Assembly (NCBI GenBank): GCA_016713305.1
Contig: JADJPK010000005.1
Span: 310,001 to 374,000 of the forward strand
Reading direction: 5' to 3'
Source: Betaproteobacteria bacterium
Lineage (GTDB): Bacteria; Pseudomonadota; Gammaproteobacteria; Burkholderiales; Ga0077523
DNA: 64,000 nt
The translations under genes were made by a program, and so were the position numbers. Within the stretch, counting starts at the first letter, position 1, and each line of letters starts with the position of its first letter. Shown here piece after piece: positions 37,379 through 45,320 of the stretch. The notes beneath the pieces are model-generated. The model searched no databases, was not told the origin of the DNA, and saw nothing but the letters and a program-made list of their open reading frames with translations.

Positions 37379-38842
37379 CTACCCGCCCCATGCCTTGAGA
37401 TTGAGGAACTCGCGGCGGGTCCTGGGGCCGTGGGTGAGATAGGTCGGGTCCGCACGTTCGGCACGGTACTCGCGGCGCTCCTCCGCGACCTTGTCGCTCG
37501 TCAGATGCTTGCGGAGCACGTGGTCCGGCACGGGATAGAGCTTGAGCGCATTGAGCCCGAAGATCTTGGCGCGCATGTCCCTGGTGATCTCGGGATAGCC
37601 GTGCTTTTCCCGCAGCGCGGGCGAGATCTGGAAGGTGCGAAACGCCTGGATCTGGTCCTGGGGCGAGCCGTACCAGATGGAATCCGTCCCCCACAGCACG
37701 TTGTTCTCGCCGCACGCCTTCAGCAGCTTGCCCAGCGTGTGCGCCGCCGTGTCGGGGTCGCGCATGGCGAATCGCCAGGTGGATCCCAGTTCCGCGTAGA
37801 CATTGGACCCCGGGCCTACGCCGTTCTCCATGAGGCTGGTCACGAGCGCATCGACGCCGTCGGTGCGTTTCGGATCGTGCGGACCTTCCGGCGAACCGGT
37901 GACGAAGCCGGAGTGATAGATGAGGAAATTCACGTCGGGATAGCGCTTGGCGATGCGGCCGATGTCCACGCAGGTGGAGTGTTCGTAGGAGCGCTTGCCG
38001 AAAGGCAGACCCTTGTGCACGGCGATGTTGCGGATGCCCAGCCTGCGCGCCTTCTCGATCATGGCGATGCCCGGCGCGTCGTCGAGGTAGAAGCCGGGAG
38101 TGCCGTCCGGCCCCCACTGGGTGTACGTCTTCCACGCGGCGATGCGATAGCGCGAGGCCAGCTCGTCCATGCCGTCCAGGTCGCCGGGCTGATTGGGATT
38201 GACCCGGCCGTGGATGTACAGGCGGTGCATGCCGTCCAGGCGTTCGACGATCCGCGCGGTGGCGTGGGCTTCCTCGATGGTGAGCGGTTCGCCCTGCCGT
38301 GTCGACGGCACGAACGAGAGGACCATGAGGTCGGTGTCCGAATCCATGAACACGTCCTTCACGAATTCGTCGGAACCGATGCACTGGAGGTAGTCGAGCT
38401 GCCCCGGTCCCTGACAGGCGGTGGTCTTGGGCATCTGCTTGAGCGGCGTGGCGCCGGGCGGCAGCAGTTTCGTCCAGGCGCCGGTGGGATTCACGAAGTG
38501 GCCCTGCACGTCGAAGATGAACTCCTCGCCCTCCACGGTGGCGGCGGCGAGCTGACGGTCCAGAGCGGCTTCGGCCGGGACATCGTAGAAGCCGCCGGTT
38601 CTGCCGTGCCGCGCATAGGCCTCGTTCATGGCGAGCAGCGCCGTGGCGGCGCCGCAAGCCGACACGAGAAAGTTGCGCCGCGGTAGCGCAAGCCGCCGGG
38701 CATTGCGAGTGGCGTCGTCCAGACCGGCCTTCTTCGCTTCGTGATGCACCGGTTCGAGCGGTACCGGAGAGAATTCACCGTTGGTGGTGGTGTCGAGCTT
38801 GATGGGCAGGCGCGTGCCTTCGGGGTCGTTCAGGAATTTCAA
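37379..38842 (-). CDS. amidohydrolase-family protein with Tat-like signal
   Basis: 487-residue metal-dependent hydrolase-like TIM barrel of the amidohydrolase 2 (PF04909-like) group. Start TTG 38842 is favoured: GAGGAGA precedes it by six bases. An internal twin-arginine segment LPRRNFLVSACGAATALLAM lies near residue 55, unusually far from the N-terminus. Barrel landmarks: FDVQGHFVNPTG (the usual HxH is reduced to QxH), LYIHGRVNP, IYHSGFVTG and LWGTDSIWYGSPQDQIQ. The C-terminal part ends THGPRTRREFLNLKAWGG. Family members decarboxylate or hydrolyse ring or lactone compounds. Just upstream of the dehydratase. Confidence 0.8.
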   Translation of the reverse strand: MKFLNDPEGTRLPIKLDTTTNGEFSPVPLEPVHHEAKKAGLDDATRNARRLALPRRNFLVSACGAATALLAMNEAYARHGRTGGFYDVPAEAALDRQLAAATVEGEEFIFDVQGHFVNPTGAWTKLLPPGATPLKQMPKTTACQGPGQLDYLQCIGSDEFVKDVFMDSDTDLMVLSFVPSTRQGEPLTIEEAHATARIVERLDGMHRLYIHGRVNPNQPGDLDGMDELASRYRIAAWKTYTQWGPDGTPGFYLDDAPGIAMIEKARRLGIRNIAVHKGLPFGKRSYEHSTCVDIGRIAKRYPDVNFLIYHSGFVTGSPEGPHDPKRTDGVDALVTSLMENGVGPGSNVYAELGSTWRFAMRDPDTAAHTLGKLLKACGENNVLWGTDSIWYGSPQDQIQAFRTFQISPALREKHGYPEITRDMRAKIFGLNALKLYPVPDHVLRKHLTSDKVAEERREYRAERADPTYLTHGPRTRREFLNLKAWGG

Positions 38843-39073
38843 TGCCGTCTCCTCGTTGCTGGGTGACTGGGAAAGGGCATTGTGATCCGGAGGACGGCGA
38901 ATGTCAGGCCGAATCGGCATGCGTCGACCCGTCCGGTTGCACCGGATCCGCCAAAGGGGTAGGGTCCCTGGCAGTAGAGACAGCATGCGTGCGGCTGCAT
39001 CGATGCGCGCGCGAAGCCGTCCCGTTCCGCTGCCAGGTGGCGGCGGGAACGCACCAGTCCAAGGAGATCCGCC

Positions 39074-39817
39074 ATGTCATTCCGCCCCCGTCTTCAGTCG
39101 TCCGCAGCGGCGCTGCTGCTGGTCGCCGCTGCAACGGCATCCGCCGCCTCGTCATTGTCGGTGGAGTACTTCTCGGTGTCCTACGACGACCCGGACTTCG
39201 ATTCCCAGTGTTGCAGCTCGCCTGCGGACATGGTGGCCGGGTCGCTCGGCCCGAACGGGCTGCCTATGCTCGGCGAGGGTTACAACGATTCCGCGGCATT
39301 CCCCATCAGCGATCTCTCGGCAGATCGCGAGATCACGTGGTGGTCGCCGACCCGCAACGCCAATGTCGCCGCCACGGGGACCGCGACAGTCACCATGCCG
39401 TTCGAGAACTACGCGATGTACGCGCCAAACGCCACGGGAAGCGACGACGGTGCGGCATTCCTCACCGCCGTCTTCCGGGGGAATTTCGAACTGACGGCAC
39501 CGGCTGCCGTGACATTCACCCTGGGATCCGACGACGACGCCTTCTTCTACGTCGATGGCGACCTCGTCGTCCAGAACGGCGGCGTGCATGCGCTCGATGC
39601 CGCACCCGTCACGACGGAAGTGCTCGCCGAGGGAACGCATACTTTGGCCCTCTTCTATGCCGACCGGTATGCGACGGGCGCCTCCCTGTACTTCTCCATC
39701 GACACCGAGGACGTGACGGTCACCCCCGAAGTGCCGGAACCGTCGGAGTGGATGCTGTTGGGTGGCGGCCTTGCATTCCTGTCGCTGGCGGTGTCGCGGA
39801 CACGCCGCCGCCGCTGA
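39074..39817 (+). CDS. PEP-CTERM protein with PA14/fibro-slime-like domain
   Basis: 247-residue secreted protein. Signal peptide (MSFRPRLQSSAAALLLVAAA, then TASA), a beta-sandwich with the phrase FTLGSDDDAFFYVDGDLVVQ and TLALFYADRYATGASLYFSI, typical of PA14/fibro-slime carbohydrate-binding domains, and a C-terminal PEP-CTERM signal (VPEPSEWMLLGGGLAFLSLA, then RTRRRR). A CC pair at DSQCCSSPAD may form a disulfide. Good Shine-Dalgarno (AAGGAG) before ATG 39074. Predicted extracellular glycan-binding protein anchored or released by exosortase. Confidence 0.85.
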   Translation: MSFRPRLQSSAAALLLVAAATASAASSLSVEYFSVSYDDPDFDSQCCSSPADMVAGSLGPNGLPMLGEGYNDSAAFPISDLSADREITWWSPTRNANVAATGTATVTMPFENYAMYAPNATGSDDGAAFLTAVFRGNFELTAPAAVTFTLGSDDDAFFYVDGDLVVQNGGVHALDAAPVTTEVLAEGTHTLALFYADRYATGASLYFSIDTEDVTVTPEVPEPSEWMLLGGGLAFLSLAVSRTRRRR

Positions 39818-39826
39818 CGGAACTTC

Positions 39827-41443
39827 TCACGAACTGCAGGACAACATCGAACACCCCGCCCGGTTGCGCGCCCAGTCCGGGCGCCGCCCGGCGAAGCGTT
39901 CGCGGCCCGGCTGTTCGGTGTAAGGCCGGCGCATCACGTCCAGCAGTTCGGTGATGCCGGCGTTGTCGCCCTCGGTGGCGCGATCGATGGCCTCCTGGGC
40001 CAGGTAGTTGCGCAGCACGTAGAGCGGATTGACCCGGTTCATCCGCTCGCGCCGGGCGGCAGCAGGCTCGCCGTCTTCCCGAACGCGGCGGCCATGGCGC
40101 TCGAGCCACTGCAGCAGCGCCGGGCCGTGCCGCTCCCGCTTGACCTCGTCGTAGAAGGCCTGGTCGAGCGGTTCGAGCGAAGGCGACGCCGGATCGACGT
40201 GGGCGAGACGGCGAAAGAAGATCGTCATGTCCACTTCGGCCGCTTCCAGCAGGTCATACAGGTCGCCGATCAGGTCGGCATCCTCTTCGCGGCATTCGGC
40301 GAGTCCCAGCTTGCCGGCCGTATTGCCGCGCTCGCACGTCACGTAGGTCTCGATGTAGCGCTGAAGCGCATCCTGCAGCGGTTCCACTTCTGGAAAGGCC
40401 GGGACCAGGGCGTTGCCCAACTGCCACAGATTCCAGTACGCGATCTGCGACTGCTGGCCGAAGCGGTACCGGCGGCCCTGGGCATCCGTTGTGTTGGGTG
40501 TCCAGCCGCGGTCGAAATTGTCGACCCACCCGTAGGGCCCGTAGTCGATGGTGAGTCCGAGGATGGACATGTTGTCCGTGTTCATCACGCCATGGACGAA
40601 CCCCACGCGCATCCAGTGCGCCACCATGCGCGCTGTCCGCTCGCAGACCTCGGTGAACCAACGGGCGCGGCGTTCGACGGTGTCGACGATGCCGCCCAGT
40701 TCCGCATAGTCGCGGCGGATCGTGAACTCGATGAGCCGTTCCAGCAGGGCTGCGTCACCGCGCGACGAAGGCAGTTCGAAGTTGCCGAACCGGATGAAGG
40801 ACGGCGCCACGCGGCATACCACGGCGCCGGGCTCGGGTTCCGGATTGCCGTCGTAGAACATGTCCCGGATCACCGGCTCGCCCGTCGCCACGAGGCTGAG
40901 CGCCCGTGTCGTCGGCACGCCGAGGTGATGCATCGCTTCACTGCAAAGGAATTCGCGCACCGACGAGCGCAGGACGGCGCGGCCGTCCGCGGTCCGTGAG
41001 TAGGGCGTGAGGCCGGCTCCCTTCAGCTGCAATTCCCAGCGCTCGCCGGCGGGGGTGACGACCTCGCCCAGCGTGATCGCACGGCCATCGCCCAGCTGCC
41101 CCGCCCAGTTGCCGAACTGGTGTCCGCCGTAGTTGGCGGAATAGGGCTCCATGCCCTCGATGAGCGAATTGCCGCCGAACACCTCTGCGAACTCGCGCGT
41201 TGCGACGTCTTCCGGTGCGATGCCGACGAGCGCCGCGACTTCGGGCGAGTGGGCAATCAGCGTGGGCGCGGCAACCGGTGTGGGCTGCACGCGGGAGAAC
41301 AGGGCGCCGTGGACCTGCCGCCGCCGGGACCCCGATTCGGGATCTCCGGGCAGCTGGCGCACGAACGTGTTGTCGAATCTGGACGCGTGTATCAAGGCCG
41401 TTCCTGGGGACGAGTCGATGTTCGACGTCTTTGGCCGGCACAT
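39827..41443 (-). CDS. selO: SelO family pseudokinase / protein AMPylator
   Basis: 538-residue protein adenylyltransferase SelO (YdiU). It transfers AMP from ATP to Ser/Thr/Tyr of target proteins in redox stress. Family motifs: YSANYGGHQFGNWAGQLGDGRA, LQLKGAGLTPYSRTADGRAVL, FLCSEAMHHLGVPTTRAL, GFVHGVMNTDNMSILGLTIDYGPYGW. The C-terminal end CSMLSCSS keeps the conserved cysteine that is selenocysteine in eukaryotes. Starts divergent from the glyoxalase II-like gene, 100 bases away, which fits a shared thiol-redox context. Stop lies ten bases from the convergent PEP-CTERM gene. Confidence 0.95.
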   Translation of the reverse strand: MCRPKTSNIDSSPGTALIHASRFDNTFVRQLPGDPESGSRRRQVHGALFSRVQPTPVAAPTLIAHSPEVAALVGIAPEDVATREFAEVFGGNSLIEGMEPYSANYGGHQFGNWAGQLGDGRAITLGEVVTPAGERWELQLKGAGLTPYSRTADGRAVLRSSVREFLCSEAMHHLGVPTTRALSLVATGEPVIRDMFYDGNPEPEPGAVVCRVAPSFIRFGNFELPSSRGDAALLERLIEFTIRRDYAELGGIVDTVERRARWFTEVCERTARMVAHWMRVGFVHGVMNTDNMSILGLTIDYGPYGWVDNFDRGWTPNTTDAQGRRYRFGQQSQIAYWNLWQLGNALVPAFPEVEPLQDALQRYIETYVTCERGNTAGKLGLAECREEDADLIGDLYDLLEAAEVDMTIFFRRLAHVDPASPSLEPLDQAFYDEVKRERHGPALLQWLERHGRRVREDGEPAAARRERMNRVNPLYVLRNYLAQEAIDRATEGDNAGITELLDVMRRPYTEQPGRERFAGRRPDWARNRAGCSMLSCSS

Positions 41444-41543
41444 GTTCCGCCACGGCGCAGGTCGTCTTGGCGCAAGTCTGCCCTATACTGGCCCGGGCGT
41501 TCACCCTCGTGAACGCGGCTGGCCGTCTTCCCGGAGAACCACG

Positions 41544-42335
41544 GTGATCGTCGAACAGATCTGGACCGGTAACGCCTACCGGAACTTCAACTACCTGATC
41601 GTCTGCCCCGAGACCGGCGAGGCGCTCGCGATCGACCCGCTCGACCACGCGAAGTGCCTGGCCACGGCCGGCGCCAGGGGATGGCACATCACCCAGGTGC
41701 TCAACACGCACGAGCATGGCGATCACACGGGGGGCAACCAGGCGGTCATCGCGGCGACGGGGGCCAAGCTGCTGGCTCATCACAACGCGGGCGGGCGCAT
41801 TCCCGGCGTGGACCGCGGGCTTGCCGCGGGCGATGTCGTCCGGGTCGGCAAGACGGTGGAACTGGAAGTGATGGATACGCCCGGCCACACCATGTGTCAC
41901 GTCTGCTTGCGGTCGCACACGGACAACCCGGCCCTGTTCTGCGGCGACACGCTTTTCAACGCCGGGGCGGGGAATTGCCACAACGGGGGCCATCCCGATG
42001 AGCTCTACCGCACGTTCGCAGATCAGCTGGCCGGGTTGCCGGACGGCACCCGCGTCTATCCCGGTCACGACTACATCTCCAACAACCTCGGCTTCACCCT
42101 GGATCGCGAGCCCGACAACGCTCGCGCGAAGCGGCTGCTGGACGAAGTGCTGGATCAGGACCCGGCCCACGCCATGGTGACCACGCTGGCGCTGGAAAAG
42201 GAGATCAACACCTTCTTCCGGCTGCACAGTCCCACGGTGATCGCCCGCCTGCGCGACGCGTTCGACGACCTGCCGGAGAATCCGGATGCGCGCACCGTCT
42301 TCGTCAAGCTGCGCGAGCTGCGCAACAAGTGGTGA
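41544..42335 (+). CDS. gloB: glyoxalase II-like MBL-fold hydrolase
   Basis: 263-residue metallo-beta-lactamase-fold hydrolase, most like hydroxyacylglutathione hydrolase, which frees D-lactate from S-lactoylglutathione. Start is GTG 41544 with GGAG upstream; a longer frame runs into selO. The zinc motif THEHGDH has H56, H58, D60, H61; further metal ligands lie in DTPGHTMCHVCL, FCGDTLFNAGAGNCHNGG and YPGHDYISNN. The C-terminal glutathione-contact part (FFRLHSPTVIARLRD) is present. The last codon and stop sit in a 22-base tandem duplication. Confidence 0.88.
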   Translation: MIVEQIWTGNAYRNFNYLIVCPETGEALAIDPLDHAKCLATAGARGWHITQVLNTHEHGDHTGGNQAVIAATGAKLLAHHNAGGRIPGVDRGLAAGDVVRVGKTVELEVMDTPGHTMCHVCLRSHTDNPALFCGDTLFNAGAGNCHNGGHPDELYRTFADQLAGLPDGTRVYPGHDYISNNLGFTLDREPDNARAKRLLDEVLDQDPAHAMVTTLALEKEINTFFRLHSPTVIARLRDAFDDLPENPDARTVFVKLRELRNKW

Positions 42336-42374
42336 GGGATCCGTTCTCGGCCGGTGAGGGATCCGTTCTCGGCC
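42331..42374 (+). repeat. 22-bp perfect tandem duplication
   Basis: Two identical 22-base units (42331-42352 and 42353-42374) each starting GGTGAGGGATCC. The first contains the stop codon of the glyoxalase II-like gene. The second sits 30 bases before the cytochrome start. Likely a recent slippage event or an assembly duplication. Confidence 0.9.
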
Positions 42375-42403
42375 GGGCTTCTTTCGATCGAACAGGAGCG
42401 CAC

Positions 42404-43369
42404 ATGAAGAGGCGGCTTCAGGGATTCGTTGCGGTGGCGCTGGGCTGCGCGCTGGGTATCACGGTGTCGTTCGCCGACGAGCGCATTCCCGAGTGGGCCT
42501 ATGTGGTCAATCCGCCCTCCTTGAAGCCGGCTCCGGACGACGGAATCCCGCGCAGCGTTCCGGGAAGCGACCGCCGTTTCACGCTGACCCAGATCCGCGA
42601 CGTCGCCCACGCACCCGACTGGCATCCGGGCGATCATGCGGCCATGCCGTCGCCCGTTGCGCACGGTCCCAGGCCGGGCGTTCTGGCGTGCGGCTACTGT
42701 CACCTTCCCAACGGCCTCGGCCGGCCGGAAAACTCGAGCCTCGCAGGTCTGCCGGTCGACTACATCGTCCGCCAGGTGGCGGAGTTCAAGAGCGGTGCAC
42801 GCAGGAGTTCGGAACCGCGGTCGCTTCCCGTGAACTTCATGGTGAGCACGGCAAAAGGCGCGCTCGATGACGAGGTGCGGGCGGCCGCGGAATACTTCTC
42901 CGCATTGCCGCTCACTCCCTGGATCCGTGTCGTGGAATCCGGCACGGTGCCCGTTCCCACGATCACGGGCTGGATGCTCGCGCCGGCGGACCCTCCGGCG
43001 ATGGAACCGATCGGCCAACGCATCGTCGAGATGCCCGAGGATCTGGAACGCACGGAGCTTCGCGACGCACGCTCGGGGTTCGTCGCCTACGTTCCGCCCG
43101 GCAGCATCGAGCGCGGGCGCGCGCTCGCCGCAGGTCAATCGAAGGGCCTGACCGCCTGCAGCGTGTGCCACGGCGCCGGCCTTCGCGGGCTCGGACCCGT
43201 CCCGGGGCTCGCCGGCCGGTCACCGAGCTATGTGGTGCGGCAGCTCCACGACATGCGCAACGGCACACGGGACGGCCTCTGGGCGGCGCTCATGAAGCCT
43301 GTCGTGAGCGTGCTCACGCCGGACGACATCCTCGATCTCGCGGCCTATACGGCCTCGCTCGCACCTTGA
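42404..43369 (+). CDS. dihaem cytochrome c
   Basis: 321-residue periplasmic electron carrier. Signal peptide (MKRRLQGFVAVALGCALGIT, then VSFA), then two c-type haem sites: C96-GY-CH in LACGYCHLPNGLG and C252-SV-CH in TACSVCHGAGLRG. The two domains are arranged like cytochrome c4/c553-type doublets, but there is a long region before the first haem and between the haems. AACAGGAG precedes the ATG at 42404. Redox partner unknown. The stop touches the stop of the convergent beta-lactamase-like gene (TGATCA shared boundary). Confidence 0.9.
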   Translation: MKRRLQGFVAVALGCALGITVSFADERIPEWAYVVNPPSLKPAPDDGIPRSVPGSDRRFTLTQIRDVAHAPDWHPGDHAAMPSPVAHGPRPGVLACGYCHLPNGLGRPENSSLAGLPVDYIVRQVAEFKSGARRSSEPRSLPVNFMVSTAKGALDDEVRAAAEYFSALPLTPWIRVVESGTVPVPTITGWMLAPADPPAMEPIGQRIVEMPEDLERTELRDARSGFVAYVPPGSIERGRALAAGQSKGLTACSVCHGAGLRGLGPVPGLAGRSPSYVVRQLHDMRNGTRDGLWAALMKPVVSVLTPDDILDLAAYTASLAP

Positions 43370-44431
43370 TCAGACCTTCCCCTGATTCGCGGCATCGAGA
43401 ACTTCGCGGAAGAAGCCGTCTGCGTGGTCCGCGTCAATCCAGCGCACGACGACCACCATGCGGCGTTCCGGTTCGACCCACGTGAACGAACTGCCTGCGC
43501 CAAACGCGAAGAAGCTCGATTCCGGCACGCTCGGAAACACGCGCCGTCCCTGGTTGAGCCACAGCAGGTAACCGTAGAACGGCGCGATGGGGCAGGGAGT
43601 GCGCATGCGCCCGATCCAGTCCTGTGACAGGACGCGTTGCCCGTTGGCCATGCCCCCATCGAGCAGCATCTGGCCCACCCGTGCCTGATCGCGGCTGCCG
43701 ATGGATACGCCAGCGCCCCAATGGGTTCCTCCGGGGACCGACTGCATGCGCTGGCCGTCGATCTCCACCCACGCGTCGTCGTAGCCGACCCACCGCCAGT
43801 CCCGGCTCGCGCCCACCGGATCCATGATCGCTTCCCGGAAGACCTCGGGCAGCGGCTCGCGCAACAGGTGCAGCAGCGCCAGCGACAGCTGGTTCACGCG
43901 CACGTCGTTGTACTCCCAGAACGTTCCCGGTTCCTGCAGCGGCCGGGCGTCGCCTTTGGTACCCGTGACTTTCACTTCCTGGAACTGGACGGTGCGGTAG
44001 CGATCGGCGCGGTCCGACAATCCGAAGCATTCGCCCTCCCACTCGCTGGTCTGCTGCAGGATGTGCTCCCATGTGACGCGTGCATTGCGGCCGTCGTCGA
44101 ATCCGATGCCTGGAATCCGGCGCCCGATGGGTTCCCGCACATCGGCAATCAGCCCCCGGTCGAACGCGACGCCGGCGAGCAGCGCGAGGTAGGTCTTGGC
44201 GACGCTGAAGGTGAGATCCGGGCGATCGGGTTCGCCCCACGCCGCGACCTCGCGCCCCTCGATCCGGATCACGCCGGATACGGGGCCGCGGTCGTGTATC
44301 GGTCCGCGCAGCCGGTTCCATGGAGGCGGATCCTGCACGTGGATGCCCCAGCGGTCGTCGACCTTGCGGGTCCAGGAGGTTTCGTGCGCCTCGGCAAACT
44401 GGATCGCGCCGGCAAAGGAAGTCGGATTCAT
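43370..44431 (-). CDS. beta-lactamase-fold serine hydrolase
   Basis: 353-residue class C beta-lactamase/esterase-like serine hydrolase. Catalytic motif S76-V-A-K79 in LTFSVAKTYLALLAG, then YND in FWEYNDVRVNQ, and the third motif region around AGSSFTWVEPER. No clear signal peptide at the predicted start ATG 44431. Members include D-amino-acid amidases, esterases and penicillin-recognising enzymes; substrate unknown and there is no reason to call it a resistance gene. Convergent with the cytochrome gene. Confidence 0.85.
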   Translation of the reverse strand: MNPTSFAGAIQFAEAHETSWTRKVDDRWGIHVQDPPPWNRLRGPIHDRGPVSGVIRIEGREVAAWGEPDRPDLTFSVAKTYLALLAGVAFDRGLIADVREPIGRRIPGIGFDDGRNARVTWEHILQQTSEWEGECFGLSDRADRYRTVQFQEVKVTGTKGDARPLQEPGTFWEYNDVRVNQLSLALLHLLREPLPEVFREAIMDPVGASRDWRWVGYDDAWVEIDGQRMQSVPGGTHWGAGVSIGSRDQARVGQMLLDGGMANGQRVLSQDWIGRMRTPCPIAPFYGYLLWLNQGRRVFPSVPESSFFAFGAGSSFTWVEPERRMVVVVRWIDADHADGFFREVLDAANQGKV

Positions 44432-44671
44432 GACCTTGTCTCGCAGGGAATAACCCCTATCGTAGCGGCGTTGAGGCGGCGTGGCGCGCGCCGATAACTG
44501 TTCCAGAATTGGCCGTCGAGGCGGGGGTGGACGCCCGGTGCGCCGCCGACCCGCAAGATCAACGAGAAACGTCGTCATGCCACACACGATTTCCCTGGAA
44601 CCACTGGCCGGCTCCTCAGGTGCCACGGCCGTCCCTGCGATCGCCATGAATGTTGTGCCCGGGAGCGGGTC

Positions 44672-45313
44672 ATGCGCTGGGGGTTGATCGTCACGGCGGG
44701 TCTCGTGGCCGCGGGCGTCTGGTATTTCGGCAGAGGCGGCGATCCCGTCAGCGCGGAAACGCGCAAGTTCGAAACCGCCATCGTGCAAGGCCTGGACCGT
44801 GAAATCGCCGCCGGTTACCTGTGTCTCCGGGCCGGACCGTTCCCGGTGGACACGAGGGACCGCTGGAGGCTGCAGTGCGACCGGTGCGAGGACCTCAACG
44901 CCGCAGGCCTCGTCGAACGCACCGCCGGTCCGGATGCCACGCCCGACAAGCCGCAGTGGATCTACGAGCTCACCGAGCTTGGCAAGAGCGTTTACACCAC
45001 CGAGGAAGATTCCGTGTCGGGCGATCGCAGTCCGCGCTTCTGCTTCGGCCGCGCCAAGGTGAGGCGCCTGGTCTCGTCGCAACCGCCGTTCACCATGGGC
45101 GGCCAGAAGGCCATCGGGCTCACGTACGAGATGGAAGCCATCGATCCGCATCCCTTCCTCTTCGATCCCAAGGCACAGCCGCTCAAGATGCCCACCCCGG
45201 GCCGGGAGGTGCCGAAGGTGTTTCCGCCGGTCACCACCACCGTCATGCTGACCCCCTGGGGCAGCTATCTGGGGACCGATCCTTCCTTCAAGTACGGCGC
45301 CGCCGCGCGCTGA
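44672..45313 (+). CDS. membrane-anchored protein of unknown function
   Basis: I do not recognise this 213-residue protein. It has one N-terminal membrane helix (MRWGLIVTAGLVAAGVWYFG) and a soluble, probably periplasmic, domain. Four cysteines (CLRAG, CDRCED and CFGRAKV) could form disulfides. There is a two-part layout: a helical region with a winged-helix feel (LNAAGLVERTAG, IYELTELGKSVYTTEED), then a beta-rich part (AIGLTYEMEAIDPHPFLFD). It ends seven bases before a large unknown gene on the same strand, so the two probably act together. Confidence 0.7.
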   Translation: MRWGLIVTAGLVAAGVWYFGRGGDPVSAETRKFETAIVQGLDREIAAGYLCLRAGPFPVDTRDRWRLQCDRCEDLNAAGLVERTAGPDATPDKPQWIYELTELGKSVYTTEEDSVSGDRSPRFCFGRAKVRRLVSSQPPFTMGGQKAIGLTYEMEAIDPHPFLFDPKAQPLKMPTPGREVPKVFPPVTTTVMLTPWGSYLGTDPSFKYGAAAR

Positions 45314-45320
45314 GACCGCC

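Noticed and set aside
41484..41489. Promoter for the glyoxalase II-like gene
   Set aside because: TATACT is a fair -10 match but no acceptable -35 lies at 15-19 bases.
42331..42374. Mobile-element target-site duplication
   Set aside because: The copies are directly adjacent, with nothing between them, so no insertion is flanked.
43370..44431. Antibiotic-resistance beta-lactamase
   Set aside because: Only the general SxxK-fold motifs are present and no signal peptide is visible; the esterase/amidase-like members of the fold fit better.
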